Shown: piece after piece, positions 20,947-32,349 of the stretch
How positions within the stretch are numbered: position 1 is the first letter of the stretch
Layout of the letters: each line of letters starts with the position of its first letter
DNA from: Adiantum capillus-veneris
Lineage: Eukaryota; Streptophyta; Polypodiopsida; Polypodiales; Pteridaceae
Assembly: GCA_014529385.2 (NCBI GenBank)
Contig: CM043945.1
Span: forward strand, 143,848,741 to 143,912,740
Reading direction: 5' to 3'
Length of the DNA stretch: 64,000 bases
The notes under the pieces: generated by a model
Told to the model about the DNA's origin: nothing
The model's input: only the letters and a program-made list of their open reading frames with translations
The model's database searches: none
Position numbers and translations under genes: made by a program

Positions 20947-22240
20947 AAGTGAGAGAGTAAATAATTACACAAATAGCTCCAATTTATTTTAAAATAGAGT
21001 ATGGTAATTACAATTTGGAGCTTTAACACAACTTAGCTCAAAATAGGATGAAGATCGACACATCAAAGGAATGGTAATAGTCTAGAAAGGGTAGAATGAC
21101 AGGATGAGGAGAGCGCAAGATTTCCCCAAGTCTCTCGGCTCCAAACAACAGGGCTATTCTTTGCTGATAAAAGATTTTTCTATCAATACAAATATTCACA
21201 CGGATATGACGCACAAAATGGAAAGGAAACATGCGGGGATCATCATTCTCATTATTGGCATCCATACTTACACACAAGAGCCTAGCTTAGTTGCACCACC
21301 TTGGGACCAATGAGCCTGATCAGCCACAAAAGGTCAGCACCTCGGATCACTTCGACTCTTCCTGATGCATCTGTGAAGACATAAGGCATGATGGCAACAC
21401 TTTGTACAATGCTGAGCCTTTTAGCAAGCAACAATTGGATGCTATTACCATAATCAGCATGACGAATGAAAGTGACACCATTAATGTGCAGCACATCATC
21501 AACTAAGATAGTTTCCTTAGATTGAGATAACTTCTTGAAAATTAGCAGCAAAGGTAGGGCAGGGAGGCTTTTCACCCGGTCTCCAAATCACTTTGGACAA
21601 TATCCAAAGTGATCTTCACGCGGACAGGAGGTTGGCTTGGGATTGGTGGTGTCTAGATTCACAAAGTGCACTGGGAGCACTCGCAGACGGGCAGCAATCT
21701 TGTAGGCAAGCCTTCGCCTCTTTGCTTCAGGAGGATTTAGGGGTGAGAGTCGTGGTTGCAAGTTGGAGGTTGAAGTTGGTTGCTCACTAGCCTTTTTCTT
21801 GCCTGTAGTGGTCATGTAATCCCTTATTAATGAGATTAAGCCAAATGTTACCTTACGCTTAAGCACGCGCTGCGGCCTTAGGCCACTTAGGTGTAGAGGT
21901 GATCTTCCTCCTCTTAGTCGGCTCCTCAGGAAAGAGAGGTCTCGTGATGCTTTCTCTTCCCTTAATGTGTGTCACAGTACCTTCGTGTATGTTGATGTAG
22001 AATATTTCAAGCTCGTGTGCGTTGGAGGTTTCTGGAGCACTCATAGGTTGAGAGAAGAGGTATATCAAGCTCTTCTTCTCACTCTCCTTCGTTGGCGACG
22101 ATCACGAACAAGGCATGTAGAAGTTAAGGCCTCTAAAGCCTCCTCCTCTTCTGTTCTCCAATTTGCAAACTCCTCACACCATTCATCCATGTTGTAGATT
22201 GCACATCTTCATAGCTTGTGGACTGAAGGTCTGTGTAGCC
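20947..22240 (-). other. Element D leader with several small frames
   Basis: The 1.3 kb between primer site and Gag is long for a leader. On the minus strand it holds small successive frames. One opens with ATG at about 22188 (about 41 codons, an acidic then very Arg-rich end). One lies at 21859-22044 ('MSAPETSNAHELEIFYINIH'), one at 21588-21815 ('MTTTGKKKASEQP', basic 'PPEAKRRRLAYK'), and one at 21282-21575 ('FIRHADYGNSIQLLLAKRLS'). None resembles a family I know. They may be exons or remains of an accessory gene, upstream frames, or chance. Confidence 0.4.
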
Positions 22241-22241
22241 C

Positions 22242-22259
22242 TCCTCCGTGGGGGCACCA
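22242..22259 (-). other. Primer-site-like stretch of element D
   Basis: Minus-strand TGGTGCCCCCACGGAGG lies three bases inside the right LTR. It starts with TGG as primer sites do (pairing with the tRNA CCA end). I cannot name the tRNA by eye. Confidence 0.55.
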
Positions 22260-22262
22260 AAA

Positions 22263-23783
22263 TGATAGCGGGAAAAAGAGCAGTGCAATCGGGTGGCCTC
22301 TGTACTCGTGCACACTCCACAAACCACGCCTCATGCAAACAAGCAAAGAACAAAACAAAGGGGGCACCACCCTAAATTAAGAGGTTTAGGGACCTCACAC
22401 ATAGTGCACATAGGCAAGTGAGACTTCTGGCATTATGATGGCATCAAAACATATGGCAAAACACATAGAAACGAAGCTTAGGGACCTTATGTAGCATATA
22501 TATACACAAGACATCAACTTAACAATACAACGGCATCTGATCATACATAACAAGGATATAGAGAAGCAAGCCAAGGATGGCATAATCCCTTGTCAAAAAA
22601 CAATCAACCCAGCAAGTAGGTATGATCCTACTAGCAACACATCAATACCTTAGAGAATGATGGCGAGGATGGTGGCCATGGAGCATGAGAGAAGACTCCT
22701 TATTTAGGTTTTAGGGCTAGTAATGTAGCATACTAGAGGGAGAGAGAGTAGAGCTCCATCCATAGCTCCTCGTTGTGAGCAATGTCGCCATAGCTTCATT
22801 GCTTGGTGAAGTGGGTGAAGTGTTGGTTTTGAGTGAGAGAAGGCCTCCTTATATAGGTTTCTGAGAGGGTTTAGGATTAGGGATAAACATGCTTAAATCC
22901 GCTGATTGGGGTTACTTTTTGCTTAGGGTGGTCAACAGATTGAGGTCACCTGATATGTCACCATCAAGATATTCTCTAGAGTGATGTGAGAGGGGAGGGT
23001 AAATGCTGATTTTTGTGATTGTGACACATGGGGATAAGGCCTTGACCAGCATTTAAGAGCATGTAAGGTGGCTGTTGAAACTGGAGGTTCTGCACATGTC
23101 AGGGGGGGGCCTGCGGGGGGGAGGTGGCAGCTGGGTCCTCCTGAATATCAAATTCTCAAAAAATCCTCAACCATGGCTTCTTTTGACATGTGTTCTTTGA
23201 AAAAATCAGCATGTCTCTTTTCAACTCAAAAGTCTTTATCCCTGTTGACTCACCTTTACCATAAGATTTTCCCCTTTTCTCCTCCTGTAACTGCATTATT
23301 GATGCCCAATCACTGCTTCTAGTAACAGTGAACTGTTACCTACCAAATACTTATGGTGCAGTAAAAAATATTTACCATGGGTAAAAAGAGTTACTGTAGG
23401 TCAAAAGTGATTTGTATTTACCATGTAGGTGAAAAATATTTACTGTAGGTAAAAAATATTTACTGTGGTAAAAAATATTTACTGTCGGTAAAAAAAAATT
23501 GAAAACGGAGTATGTTGTGCTGTGAGTCCACACGAACATCCTCGTGTAAATTTCACTAGAAATTCACACCTAGAATGGGCTATTCTGTAAGATATAGGTT
23601 GTAGGCATGCATAAGAGCTCGTTCCCACGTATCTTTTGTCCATGGCACGTTTTACTCTTTGGTGCTTGTGAAGTAGATTTTTCTTCTCTTTCGAGATCCC
23701 TTGGACTAGAGTATCCTCATCTCCCCAACAACTGACTGTGCCTTTATTGCATCTTCAGAAGGGGTCCTAAAAACCATGCATCA
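22263..23783 (-). repeat. Element D right (5') LTR
   Basis: Starts TGATAGCGGG at 22263 and ends CATGCATCA at 23783, followed by target duplication GTGGG. In minus sense a TATA-like box (CCTATATAAGG, about 22849-22859) would place the transcription start near 22820. It matches the left LTR to about 99%. Confidence 0.93.
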
Positions 23784-24156
23784 GTGGGGAGCTTGGAGAA
23801 TCCCATGAGCACAAAGCTGCCCTTGCACTTCACTTTGGAGGGATGGATTGCCCATGGCTTGTTGAAGCCTAGAAACAAGATAGTTAACAAGCATTGGGGC
23901 ATCATTAGTAGCCCGCTCATTAGCAAATCCAAAGTAATTAACATTCATTTCACTCTCTTTACTATTGTCATCCATTCTAACAACTTTTAGGTGTACTTTG
24001 GCACTTCAAGCCGTAGTTGCTACTCCTCTTTACCCCTTTAGAAAAAGCACTCAAGCTATTGTACCCATGGCTCGAATACCATTAATTGCAAGGAATAGAA
24101 GAGAGGATCGTTCAACACCAAAATAGCACCGACTCCTGTCAAGCTTCTAATAGCTC

Positions 24157-24200
24157 AATAGTGGTTAAGCCGTAGGCAAGCCCCATAGGAATCCACTATT
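24157..24200. other. Leader stem-loop in element C
   Basis: AATAGTGG (24157-24164) pairs with CCACTATT (24193-24200) around a 28-base loop. The same stem is kept in F at 41042-41085. It lies between primer site and Gag, where packaging or dimerisation signals are found in retroelements. Confidence 0.5.
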
Positions 24201-25598
24201 AAGACCATAGCTCTCGACGGTGATGCCCCATGTTATCTGCACGAAGGTAGGCACACTACAAGGCTGAGAAATCCCTATTCTACTTACTCAAATGCAATTA
24301 ATAATACCAACCATTTATAGCTAGCTTGAGGACCTCCCTTCTTGAGCAAGAACAGAGAAACCTTGTGCTCTGATACCAATGTACCATTTAATCACCTAGT
24401 AACTTGTGTGTAGTGGAAAATAGCATGAACATCGTGAGCATTTCATTAGAATAGGTTCCTAATGAGAATAACAAGAGTGCTTGGGCGGAGAGAGCAACAA
24501 AAATTATAACACCTAGTTAGAAAGCATGAACAATACTTCAAAAGAGAGAGAAATTAAGTTATTGACAACAGTTGAGGACCGGATTTACATGGAGCCGATG
24601 GTTCCCCCCCCCCCCCCACCCCCACCCCCAAAAGGCTTTGTATTATGGTTTCTCCCATCAAGAGAAACATTTTGCAATTCAATTCTTGTGTTTCTTCAAT
24701 ACTAGTTAGTGCAATGAAGATGGAAACTTCAAGCACTAAGAAAAACACTTCTTAAACACAACAACAATTCCCTCACGGTCTCGGACCCAAGACCTCACAC
24801 ACCTTCGAAGATGGTGAGAGCTAGTGGGGTATGAGAGTAGATTGAGAGGAAGAAGGAGTAGTCTTATGAGAAAGATGTACATCTCCTCACATAATCACTC
24901 ATATTAGCATAGCTTAGCTTAGTAATTAGCATGGTAGAGGAAATGAGCATGCATTGAAGCTTAGCTCTTGGTGGTTGGATTTGCATCACAAAGCCAAGAG
25001 TTGTTGGTGTAGGCCTGCCTTTTCACAAGCTTGGAGTAGGTGATAAGCTTTCCATTAAAGCTTGAGAAGGAGAGAGAGAGTGTGTTCCTACTCCACACAT
25101 GGACTAGTGTGAGTGTGTATGCAATAATGCCTTCAAAAAATCACCCCCCTCTCTCTCTTGGTCGACCCCTCTTGCTATTTGCTCATGCTGCAACCCTATT
25201 CGACCTCCCTATGCTTAGCCAATGGAATTTCAAGAGCATAAGTGATAGCCTTCTGACATGTGTCCCCATTTTCCCTTTTGTGAGAGATTCAGGTAATTAA
25301 TTAATGCAACTAAATTCTCATTGGACCCCTTTGTCTCCTGGCCAATAGGAATCAGGGAAGCCATTAGGCTGTTGAATGCTCATTGGACCCCTTGGGAGAC
25401 TGTCCAATAGATCTCTAGAGAGCTTAACTATTATTGGTTCTTTTATTAAGTGTTTTTAAATTAATTCAATTAGATTTATTCTAGCCTAATTCTCATTGGT
25501 CCACCTCCAAGGCCATCCAATAGGATTTGCGTACACCTTGTGGGCATCTGGGCTAGGGAGCTGACATGTGTCCCTCATTCCCTTTGTGTAAAGGGAGC

Positions 25599-25599
<1 letters not shown>

Positions 25600-25645
<46 letters not shown>

Positions 25646-25654
25646 TGTGTGTGA
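25600..25654. repeat. (GT)n microsatellite in the LTR of element C
   Basis: A GT run interrupted once by CT. The F LTRs have a much shorter GT run at the same place (about 35143-35158), so it expanded in this copy. Confidence 0.95.
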
Positions 25655-26029
25655 GTTTCTCTCTCATCTCCTACTTCTAGGGCTCACCCCCTCCTATATA
25701 GGGATGCATGAAGACTTTTTGAGCACACACAAAGCATCCAATTCTCCTATACTTTTGACCTTTGGACACAACCTTTGAATTTTGGAACCTTAGCATTTTG
25801 GAATAATGGGCTAAACCTTACGGTCTTTTAAGCCCATTGTTGCACATTGCTCTTTTGTAGATAGCCACCCCTTTGGATCCCTATTTTCCTTCCTTTGGCT
25901 CCCTATTGTGGCCAGTCTGCCAGCTTAACCAATATTCTAGCTTTTTCTCCCCTGGTACTTCCCCATATTAAATGATCAATTTAACATGAGAAAATCATTT
26001 AGGATAATTAGATATTAGTTATTATGACA

Positions 26030-26341
26030 CGTACTATGCATTGAATGTAGAGAACGGAAATAAGTAAGCATATAATCAACAGTATATGCCATGTTAAGCA
26101 TTGCCTTGGTCGACATGTATGCCAATTGTGGCACGGCCAACAAGCCCTAAGATGTTTTCAACAAATGCAAAGGGAGGCAATCTCCCCAACTAAAATCACC
26201 TATTCTTTTGTATTGAAGGCATGTTGATTTTGCTGATAAAAAAGAAGTTGTGCTTCAAATTGCCTTGGTCAACATGTATGCCAAATATAATGTACTTGAA
26301 AAGGTACAAAAAGTGCTTGAGGAGCATCTTGTGCAGAACGT
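26030..26341 (+). pseudogene. PPR protein pseudogene, part 1
   Basis: The plus strand reads 'AMLSIALVDMYANCG' near 26090-26130, then 'DVFNK' near 26155, then a second module 'IALVNMYAKYNVLEKVQKVL' near 26250-26315, ending 'EEHLVQN' at the insertion point of element E. These are pentatricopeptide repeats as in organellar RNA-binding proteins. A stop follows 'TANKP' near 26150 and the frame changes between modules, so it is dead. The left edge abuts the LTR of element C. It resumes beyond element E at 32350. Confidence 0.75.
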
Positions 26342-27543
26342 TGTCGTGCCGTGGCACATACATAGTGTGAAATAAAACATTCACCTCACTCTTGACACTT
26401 CTCGATGTATGCAAATAAAAGCAATCATGTGCATATTGTGATATATGTTGAAGCGTCTACTGCCGTCATTATCATGTACATACCTATCCGGGGAGTCGTA
26501 CACCTGGATGTGGCGCATTTGCACGCTTTTCTACTTGATAAGATGCTTAATTTGGTTTTACAATGTATATATTCCAAGTGTTTTATGGTGGCACACTCAT
26601 CTCGCCTATAAAGATCGATGCGGGTAGAAATTGCCAAGAATAGCAGCTAGCAGGCACAGTTGCAAAAATTGCATGGAAAGTGACCCAAAATGGTATATTG
26701 ATGGAAATGATGCTTATCTATAATTTTTATGCTTATGCGAGTGATCCCACAAATTTAGGGATTTTTTTGACTCCGTTTGGGATTTTTCGCATCAAAAATG
26801 GCTTTTTTTGTCAAAAATGAGCTGAAAATGACCTAGTTTTGGTCCAAAGTGGCAAAATGGCCCAAAAATTGACACATCAGCTGAAAATGCCGTGGGGAAG
26901 AGAGCGAAGGGGGCTTTTTACAAAAAAAAAACCAGCAATTTTGCTCTACTGTGTAATAGCTTCCATGGTTGCTCAATCTATGTGTAGGGCAGACCCGTCT
27001 CTTCGAAGTCTTGTATCAGAGCTAGTGAGGGAGTGAATTAGGGTTTCCCCTTATCAAAATGGTGTGTGGTCTTCACTTTAGAAGCTCATAAATCTCTTCA
27101 AAATCAGAAAATTGTCGTCATGAAGGTGAAAGCTCGAGCATTCCTTTCAACTGTTTGATGCTACGACTATGTAATTGGGGGCGAGGCTACATGATAGCAT
27201 GAAAGAGGTTTGGGTTTTGATTGAGAATTGTGCTTGTATGAGCGTTGAGGTTCCATGGTTGAAACTTTAGTGTTTTCAAATGGTCTTTTAAAGTGAAATT
27301 GAATGTGATTTGTTGATCCTCTTATCATAATCTCGACTACGAAAACAAGCAATTTCCAAGCACGATAAGGAAGAGGATTTGTGACTTTGCTGTCACGAAC
27401 GCTCTTTGATTCTCTATCACCCTTAGAAAGAGGATTGGTGATTCTCCACAAACTCTTTTTCACAAAGTGTTTGTGACTCTCATCACAAACTCTCACATCC
27501 AGAGGTTTTGCACCTTCCTAGCTAGACCGCACACATTCCGACA
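26342..27543 (+). repeat. Element E 5' LTR
   Basis: Begins TGTCGTGCCGTGG, ends ATTCCGACA. A TATA box (TATAAAG, 26607-26613) lies in a good position for an LTR promoter on the plus strand and is kept in the other LTR near 31411. The second half holds an inverted, repeat-poor stretch with no coding sequence. Confidence 0.9.
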
Positions 27544-27547
27544 TTTC

Positions 27548-27563
27548 TGGTGAACCGGACGCG
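27548..27563 (+). other. Primer-binding site of element E
   Basis: TGGTGAACCGGACGCG begins four bases after the 5' LTR and starts with the TGG expected opposite a tRNA CCA end. The tRNA is not identified by eye. Confidence 0.6.
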
Positions 27564-27598
27564 AAGCAACTGGGGTTTGATTACAAATAATTAAAGCT

Positions 27599-28122
27599 AT
27601 GGATGAACAAGAGCAAGAAGGCATGCATTTTGATCAAGGAACAATGCAAATGCTTCAAGAATTCGCCATGTTTATGCAACAACAACAGGCTGTAGAAAGA
27701 AGGGAGGTGTCAGCTACCAAAGCCCCTCAAGCTATTGTGAACAAAATGGACCAATTTAAAGGGAAAGATGTCACAAAGTTTCTTCGTGGTTATGTAAAGG
27801 AGATGGAGCTACAATGGGTTCCAGAGGTGGACATGATTCGTAGTTTTGAGCTTGTTGTGGTCCCCGAGAGTAGAGACCATGTAAGGGGAATCAGGGATGA
27901 GCATGGAGAAGGTTGGGAGAAATTAAAATTAGCCCTAAAGGAGGAATACTTCATGGAGGACTCTACAGGGTTACAAAAAGGACCTTCTTGGAATGGGTTG
28001 CAAAGCCAAAAGAAGGACTTTCCATCACCGAACTGTTGAGAGAGTTTGAGCGACGCTATGCTCAACTGTCAGGAACAGAGAGGGCTACTTTGGATAGTGA
28101 AAAGACCGAATTGTTCCTTTAA
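27599..28122 (+). mobile_element. Element E Gag region
   Basis: Starts 'MDEQEQEGMHFDQGTMQMLQ' with a Gln-rich 'FMQQQQAVERRE' segment, followed by 'MDQFKGKDVTKFLRGYVKEM' and a Trp-containing block typical of a short capsid-type Gag. No zinc knuckle is seen. It is broken; treated as a fossil. Confidence 0.65.
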
Positions 28123-28210
28123 GCTACAGGTCATGAGCTCCAAGAACAGCTAGAGCTACTCCTTGAAGACAAGAATACAGAATAGGGTCTAAAGGCTGAG
28201 TGGAAAGAGG

Positions 28211-29725
28211 TTGAAGACGCAGTCTCATTGCTTGCTAAGAGGCAAAGTTGTTGCACCTATGGTGATCTTCACTATCCCTCATGTACCTTGGAATCTACAC
28301 CCAATTCCGGTTCCGAAAGCACATTTGCCAAAGTTAATAGAACTACTCAATGAAAAGATTAGCATGGGTATCTTGGAGCCTTCTTATGCACCATATTCAA
28401 ACAGGTGGTTCACTGTGCCTAAGAAGATTGGAGCTTTGCGGTTCATACAAGATATGCAACCTGTAAACAAGGTTACCATCAGGAATGTGGGTACAGGACC
28501 TATAGTGGATGAATTTACAGAGGCGTTTGCAGGAAGGTCAATTTACTCAATGGGAGATCTCTATTCAGGGTACAATCAATTTCAGCTAGATGTTGAGAGT
28601 AGAGATCTGACAACTATGAAAACACCTTTGGGACTGGTAAGGATGTGTACTTTACCTCAAGGAGCAACAAATTCAGTTGCACATATGATGAATGGGATAA
28701 ACAAGGTTCTACGTGACTTCATACCTCAAATCACAATGCCATTTCTTGATGATGTGCCCATCAAAGGATGTGAAGACAAAGATAAAAATGAAGCTATGGA
28801 TTCAAGGGGGTGCCGTAAGTTTTTTGCAAACTATCGAAGATTGTGAGAAGATTTTGACAAAGCTGGAAGAAGTTAATCTTACCCTGTCAGGGCAAAAATC
28901 TGTATTTGGTGTCAATGAAGTTTTGATTGTGGGGCATATGTGTGGTCCTTATGGTAGAAAGCCTTGTCCAAAAAATATGGATGCAATCAAAAACATGAAA
29001 GAAACATGTACAACTATAACTGAAGTTCAAAAAGTTCTTGGTGCTTGCGTCTTCTATCTTATTTGGATACCACATTATGCACATGTTGCAGATCCCCTTT
29101 ATAAGTTATTGAGAAATAATCGAAAGTTTCAATGGAATGAAGAGCACACAAAAGCCATGAGAAAGCTAAAGAAGATACTTCTTTCATCGCCAACCTTGAG
29201 AAAGGTAGACTATGCATGTGAAAGACCTGTCATTGTGACAGTGGACACTAGTCCTACAGGGATAGGATGGGCAGTAGGGCAAGATGAAAAAGGTATGTGG
29301 TGAGATTTTGAGCCAAGATTCTGAGTTCTCACCAACGAGATTATGCACAAGTAAAAAGGGAACTATGGGGGGTGGTTACAGCATTGAGGTGTGACAAGGA
29401 GTACTTGATAGGGGCATCGGTGGTTTTGGAAACTGATCGTTTGCCTCTTCTTAGAATGATCAAAAACTGTTCGACTCCTGATATTGCAATGTTGCGATGG
29501 ATAGCCTACATAAAGTTCTTGAATCCTGAGTTCAAGCATATTGTAGGAAAAGACAATCCAATGGCAGATATGCTATCTAGGGCAAGGTATGAAGATGAAC
29601 AGGACATGATTATTGAGGGAGATGATGTTGGCACAAAGTTTTACACTATTGATCATGCAAAGAGTAGTCATGCATGTTTTGTGTCTTCACTTGAGTCCTT
29701 TTCAGAGGAACTTTATGCGGATTAA
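28211..29725 (+). mobile_element. Element E reverse transcriptase and RNase H region
   Basis: RT blocks are plain: 'LPKLIELLNEKISMGILEPS', 'YSNRWFTVPKKIGALRFIQD', 'MGDLYSGYNQFQLDVESRDL', 'LPQGATNSVAHMMNGINKVL', and the catalytic 'MPFLDDVPIKG' in place of the common Y/F-x-DD form. RNase H follows ('VTVDTSPTGIGWAVGQDE' near 29240-29295, 'FKHIVGKDNPMADMLSR' near 29535-29580). The wording 'NRWFTVPKK' and 'FLDDVPIKG' marks a Ty3/gypsy lineage different from A, C, F and G. It is broken in several places. Confidence 0.85.
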
Positions 29726-29731
29726 TGGCTA

Positions 29732-31087
29732 TTGATAGGTCTCTACTTAAGTACTCTGCAAAAGCAGGATGATTGGACTGGGCAAGAATTTAAGAGGATA
29801 AGAAGAAAAGCATATGGGTACTTCTTGAGGGATGGCTACTTATGGAATCATCCTAAACGAAGAGATGGAACACCATTGCATGTAGTATGCGATAATGTTA
29901 CTCAACAACAAATCATCAAGGAGTTCCATGAAAGTTTATGGGAAGGCCATCGAGGTGTATGGGCAACATTTTCCAAGGTAAAAGAAAGGTATTGGTGGAA
30001 AGGGATGTATAAGGATGTGACTGAGTTTGTGGAGTCTTGTGTGACATGCCAAATGTATTCAAATGTACGGCATCGTGATGGACTACATCCTACTTATCCA
30101 TTAGCCATGCATTACAAATGGGCTGTGGATTTGGTTACAATGCCTTTGGGACTTTGGCAAATGAGGTATTTGGTGCTTGCAAAAGAAGATTTTTCTAATC
30201 AAGTTGAAGGGCGAGCATTGAGGACAAAGAGTACACAAGCTGTATGTAAATTTCTTCTTGAAGATGTGATCTGTCGCTATGGGTGTGTGGGAAAGATAAC
30301 TGCAGATAGAGGAGAATTAGATGCTGATGAAGCAAGGGAATTCTTCTCTAGAATGGGCATCAAACTAGCTTTAACTTGTGCTTATAACCCAGAGGTAAAT
30401 GGCAAAAGTGAGAGAGGCCATCCTCCAATAATCAAAGCTTTAGCTAAGGCTTGTGAAGGTAAGCTTGGAGAGTGGCCAAGGTTACTGCCATTTGCATTGT
30501 GGGCTGACCGTACAATACATAGTTCAGTCACTAGCTATATGCCTGTTGAATTGATGTATGGTCAAAAACTTGTGATGCCAATTGAAGATGTAGTTCTTAC
30601 ATGGAATGTATTTCCATGGGAAGATGGAATGAGTAGAGAAGACCTTCTTGCATTGCGCATATGTCAACTAGAAAGAAGGCCTGAAAACATTGAGCTTGCA
30701 AAAGCTCGACTAAAGAATGCAAGGCTGAAAAACAAAGACAGGTTCGACAAGATGCATAGGCTCATACCAAAAGACATTGAAAAAGGTGATTGGGTGTTGG
30801 TGTACAATAGTAGCCTTGAAAACCAGCACTCTACAATAAGGAAGCTTGCAAAGAGATGGTTTGGTCCTTATGTTGTCAAACATGTGCATGGAAATGCAAC
30901 TTACACCTTGCGTGAACTGGATGGGACAGAATTGAAAATTCCCATTGTAGGAAAAAGAATTAAATTATTCAAAAGAAGAGGGGATTCTGATCCATTTGAT
31001 GCACAACCAAGTGAAGAGGATGATGAAGCCAACTATATGCAAACTGAGGATGAAAGTGAGAATATGGCATCTGACCATGAGTTTTAA
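29732..31087 (+). mobile_element. Element E integrase region
   Basis: A 451-codon stretch. The zinc-binding HHCC part is visible ('HESLWEGHRG', 'CVTCQMYSNV'), followed by a catalytic core ('KWAVDLVTMPLG', 'KITADRGELDADEAREFFSR', 'AYNPEVNGKSERGH' with D, D and E in place) and a C-terminal part ('FDKMHRLIPKDIEKGDWVLV', 'KRWFGPYVVKHVHGNATYTL'). It ends acidic. No clear chromodomain is seen. It inserts element cDNA into the genome. Confidence 0.85.
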
Positions 31088-31145
31088 TGCTCTACAAATG
31101 CTGTTGTGGCACATACCGGAGGATGTGCAGGTTCAGAGGGGTGGA

Positions 31146-32349
31146 TGTTGTGCCGTGGCACGTACATAGTGTGGAATAAAAAATTCACCTCACTCTTGAC
31201 ACTTCTCAATGTATGCAAATAAAAGCAATCATGTACATATTGTGATATATATTGAAGCGTCTACTGCGGTCATTATCATGTACATACCTATCCGAGGAGT
31301 CGTGGCCCTGGATGTGGCGCATTTGCATGATTTTCCACTTGATGAGATGCTTAATTTGGTTTTACAATGTATATATTCCGAGTGTTTTATGGTGGCACAC
31401 TCATCTCGCCTATAAAGATCGATGCGGGTAAACATTGCCAAGAATAGCAACTAGCAGGCACAGTTGCAAAATTGCATGGAAAGTGACCCAAAATGGTATA
31501 TTGATGAAAAATGATGATTATCTATAATTTTTATGCTTATGCAAGTGATCCCACAAATTTAGGAATTTTTTCTGACTCCGTTTGGGATTTTTCGCATCAA
31601 AAATGGCATTTTTTGGGTCAAAAATGAGCTGAAAATGACCTAGTTTTGGTCCAAAGTGGCAAAATGGCCCAAAAATTGACACATCAGCTGAAAATGCCGT
31701 GGGGAAGCGAGCGAAGGGGGCTTTTTACAGAAAAAACCAAAAATTTTGCTCTACTGTGTAATAGCCTCCATGGTTGCTGAATCTATGTCTAGGGCAGTCC
31801 CGCCTCTTCGAATTCTTGTATCTGAGCTAGTGAGGGAGTGAATTAGGGTTTCCCCTTATCAAAATGGTGTGTGGGCTTCACTTTAGAAGCTCATAAATCT
31901 CTTCAAAATCAAAAAATTGTCGTCGTGAAGGTGGAAGCTCGAGCATTCCTTTCAACTGTTTGATGCTACGACTATGTAATTGGGGGCGAGGCTACATGAT
32001 ACCATGAAAGAGGTTTGGGGTTTTGATTGAGAATTGTTCTTGTATGAGCATTGAGGTTTCATGGCTGAAACTTTAGTGTTTTCAAATGGTCTTTTAAAGT
32101 GAAATTGAATGTGATTTGTTGATCCTCTTATCATAATCTCGACTACGAAAACAAGCAATTTCCAAGCACGATAAGGAAGAGGATTTGTGACTTTGCTGTC
32201 ACGAACGCTCTTTGATTCTCTATCACCCTTAGAAAGAGGGTTGGTAATTCTCCACAAACGCTTTTTCGAAAAGTGTTTGTGACTCTCATCACGAAATCTC
32301 ACAGCTAGAGGTTTTGCACCTTCCCAGCTAGACCGCACACATTCCGACA
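31146..32349 (+). repeat. Element E 3' LTR
   Basis: Begins TGTTGTGCCGTGG after a purine-rich tract (TTCAGAGGGGTGGA, 31132-31145) and ends ATTCCGACA. It is parallel to the 5' LTR along its whole length. Confidence 0.9.

Larger units (their letters stand above)
16291..23783 (-). mobile_element. Element D: bounded LTR element with Gag and protease only
   Basis: It is bounded by LTRs (16291-17821 and 22263-23783) and a perfect 5-bp target duplication GTGGG (16286-16290 and 23784-23788). A primer-site-like stretch lies by the right LTR and a purine-rich tract (minus sense) by the left LTR, so it runs on the minus strand. The interior carries a Gag ORF, an aspartic-protease ORF, an unrecognised 161-codon ORF, and a 1.3-kb leader with small frames. 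No reverse transcriptase, RNase H or integrase is recognised, so it must depend on enzymes of another element if it moves. The LTRs differ at about fifteen positions in 1.5 kb by eye (about 1%), so it is fairly young. Confidence 0.88.
23784..26029 (-). mobile_element. Element C, outer part: gag start, leader and 5' LTR
   Basis: Minus strand. The LTR runs 24380-26029, starting TGTACCATTT and ending TTATGACA. The initiator-Met primer site is at 24367-24378 (GCTCTGATACCA on plus). Next come a leader and the Gag start near 23975 ('VNYFGFANERATNDAPML', against 'VDNFDFAHEQATNDASML' in F). The frame runs into the target duplication of D at 23784 and continues at 16290. Similarity to F is high but lower than between the two F LTRs. 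The outer edge at 26030 abuts PPR-like sequence. The copy is broken and truncated. Confidence 0.9.
26342..32349 (+). mobile_element. Element E: Ty3/gypsy element of an unusual pol lineage
   Basis: LTRs at 26342-27543 and 31146-32349 flank about 3.6 kb. The target duplication is AACGT (26337-26341) against AACGT at 32349-32353, overlapping the terminal A of the LTR (so 4 or 5 bp). A primer site and a purine-rich tract are in place. Gag, RT, RNase H and integrase are all recognisable on the plus strand but the coding region has several breaks. The LTRs differ by roughly 5% by eye, so it is older than D, F and H. It split a PPR fossil. Confidence 0.88.

Noticed and set aside
25600-25654. CRISPR-like or satellite array
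   Set aside because: Simple GT microsatellite within an LTR.
26030-26034. CGTAC next to the LTR of C as a target duplication
   Set aside because: The other LTR of C is not in the window, so no partner copy can be shown.
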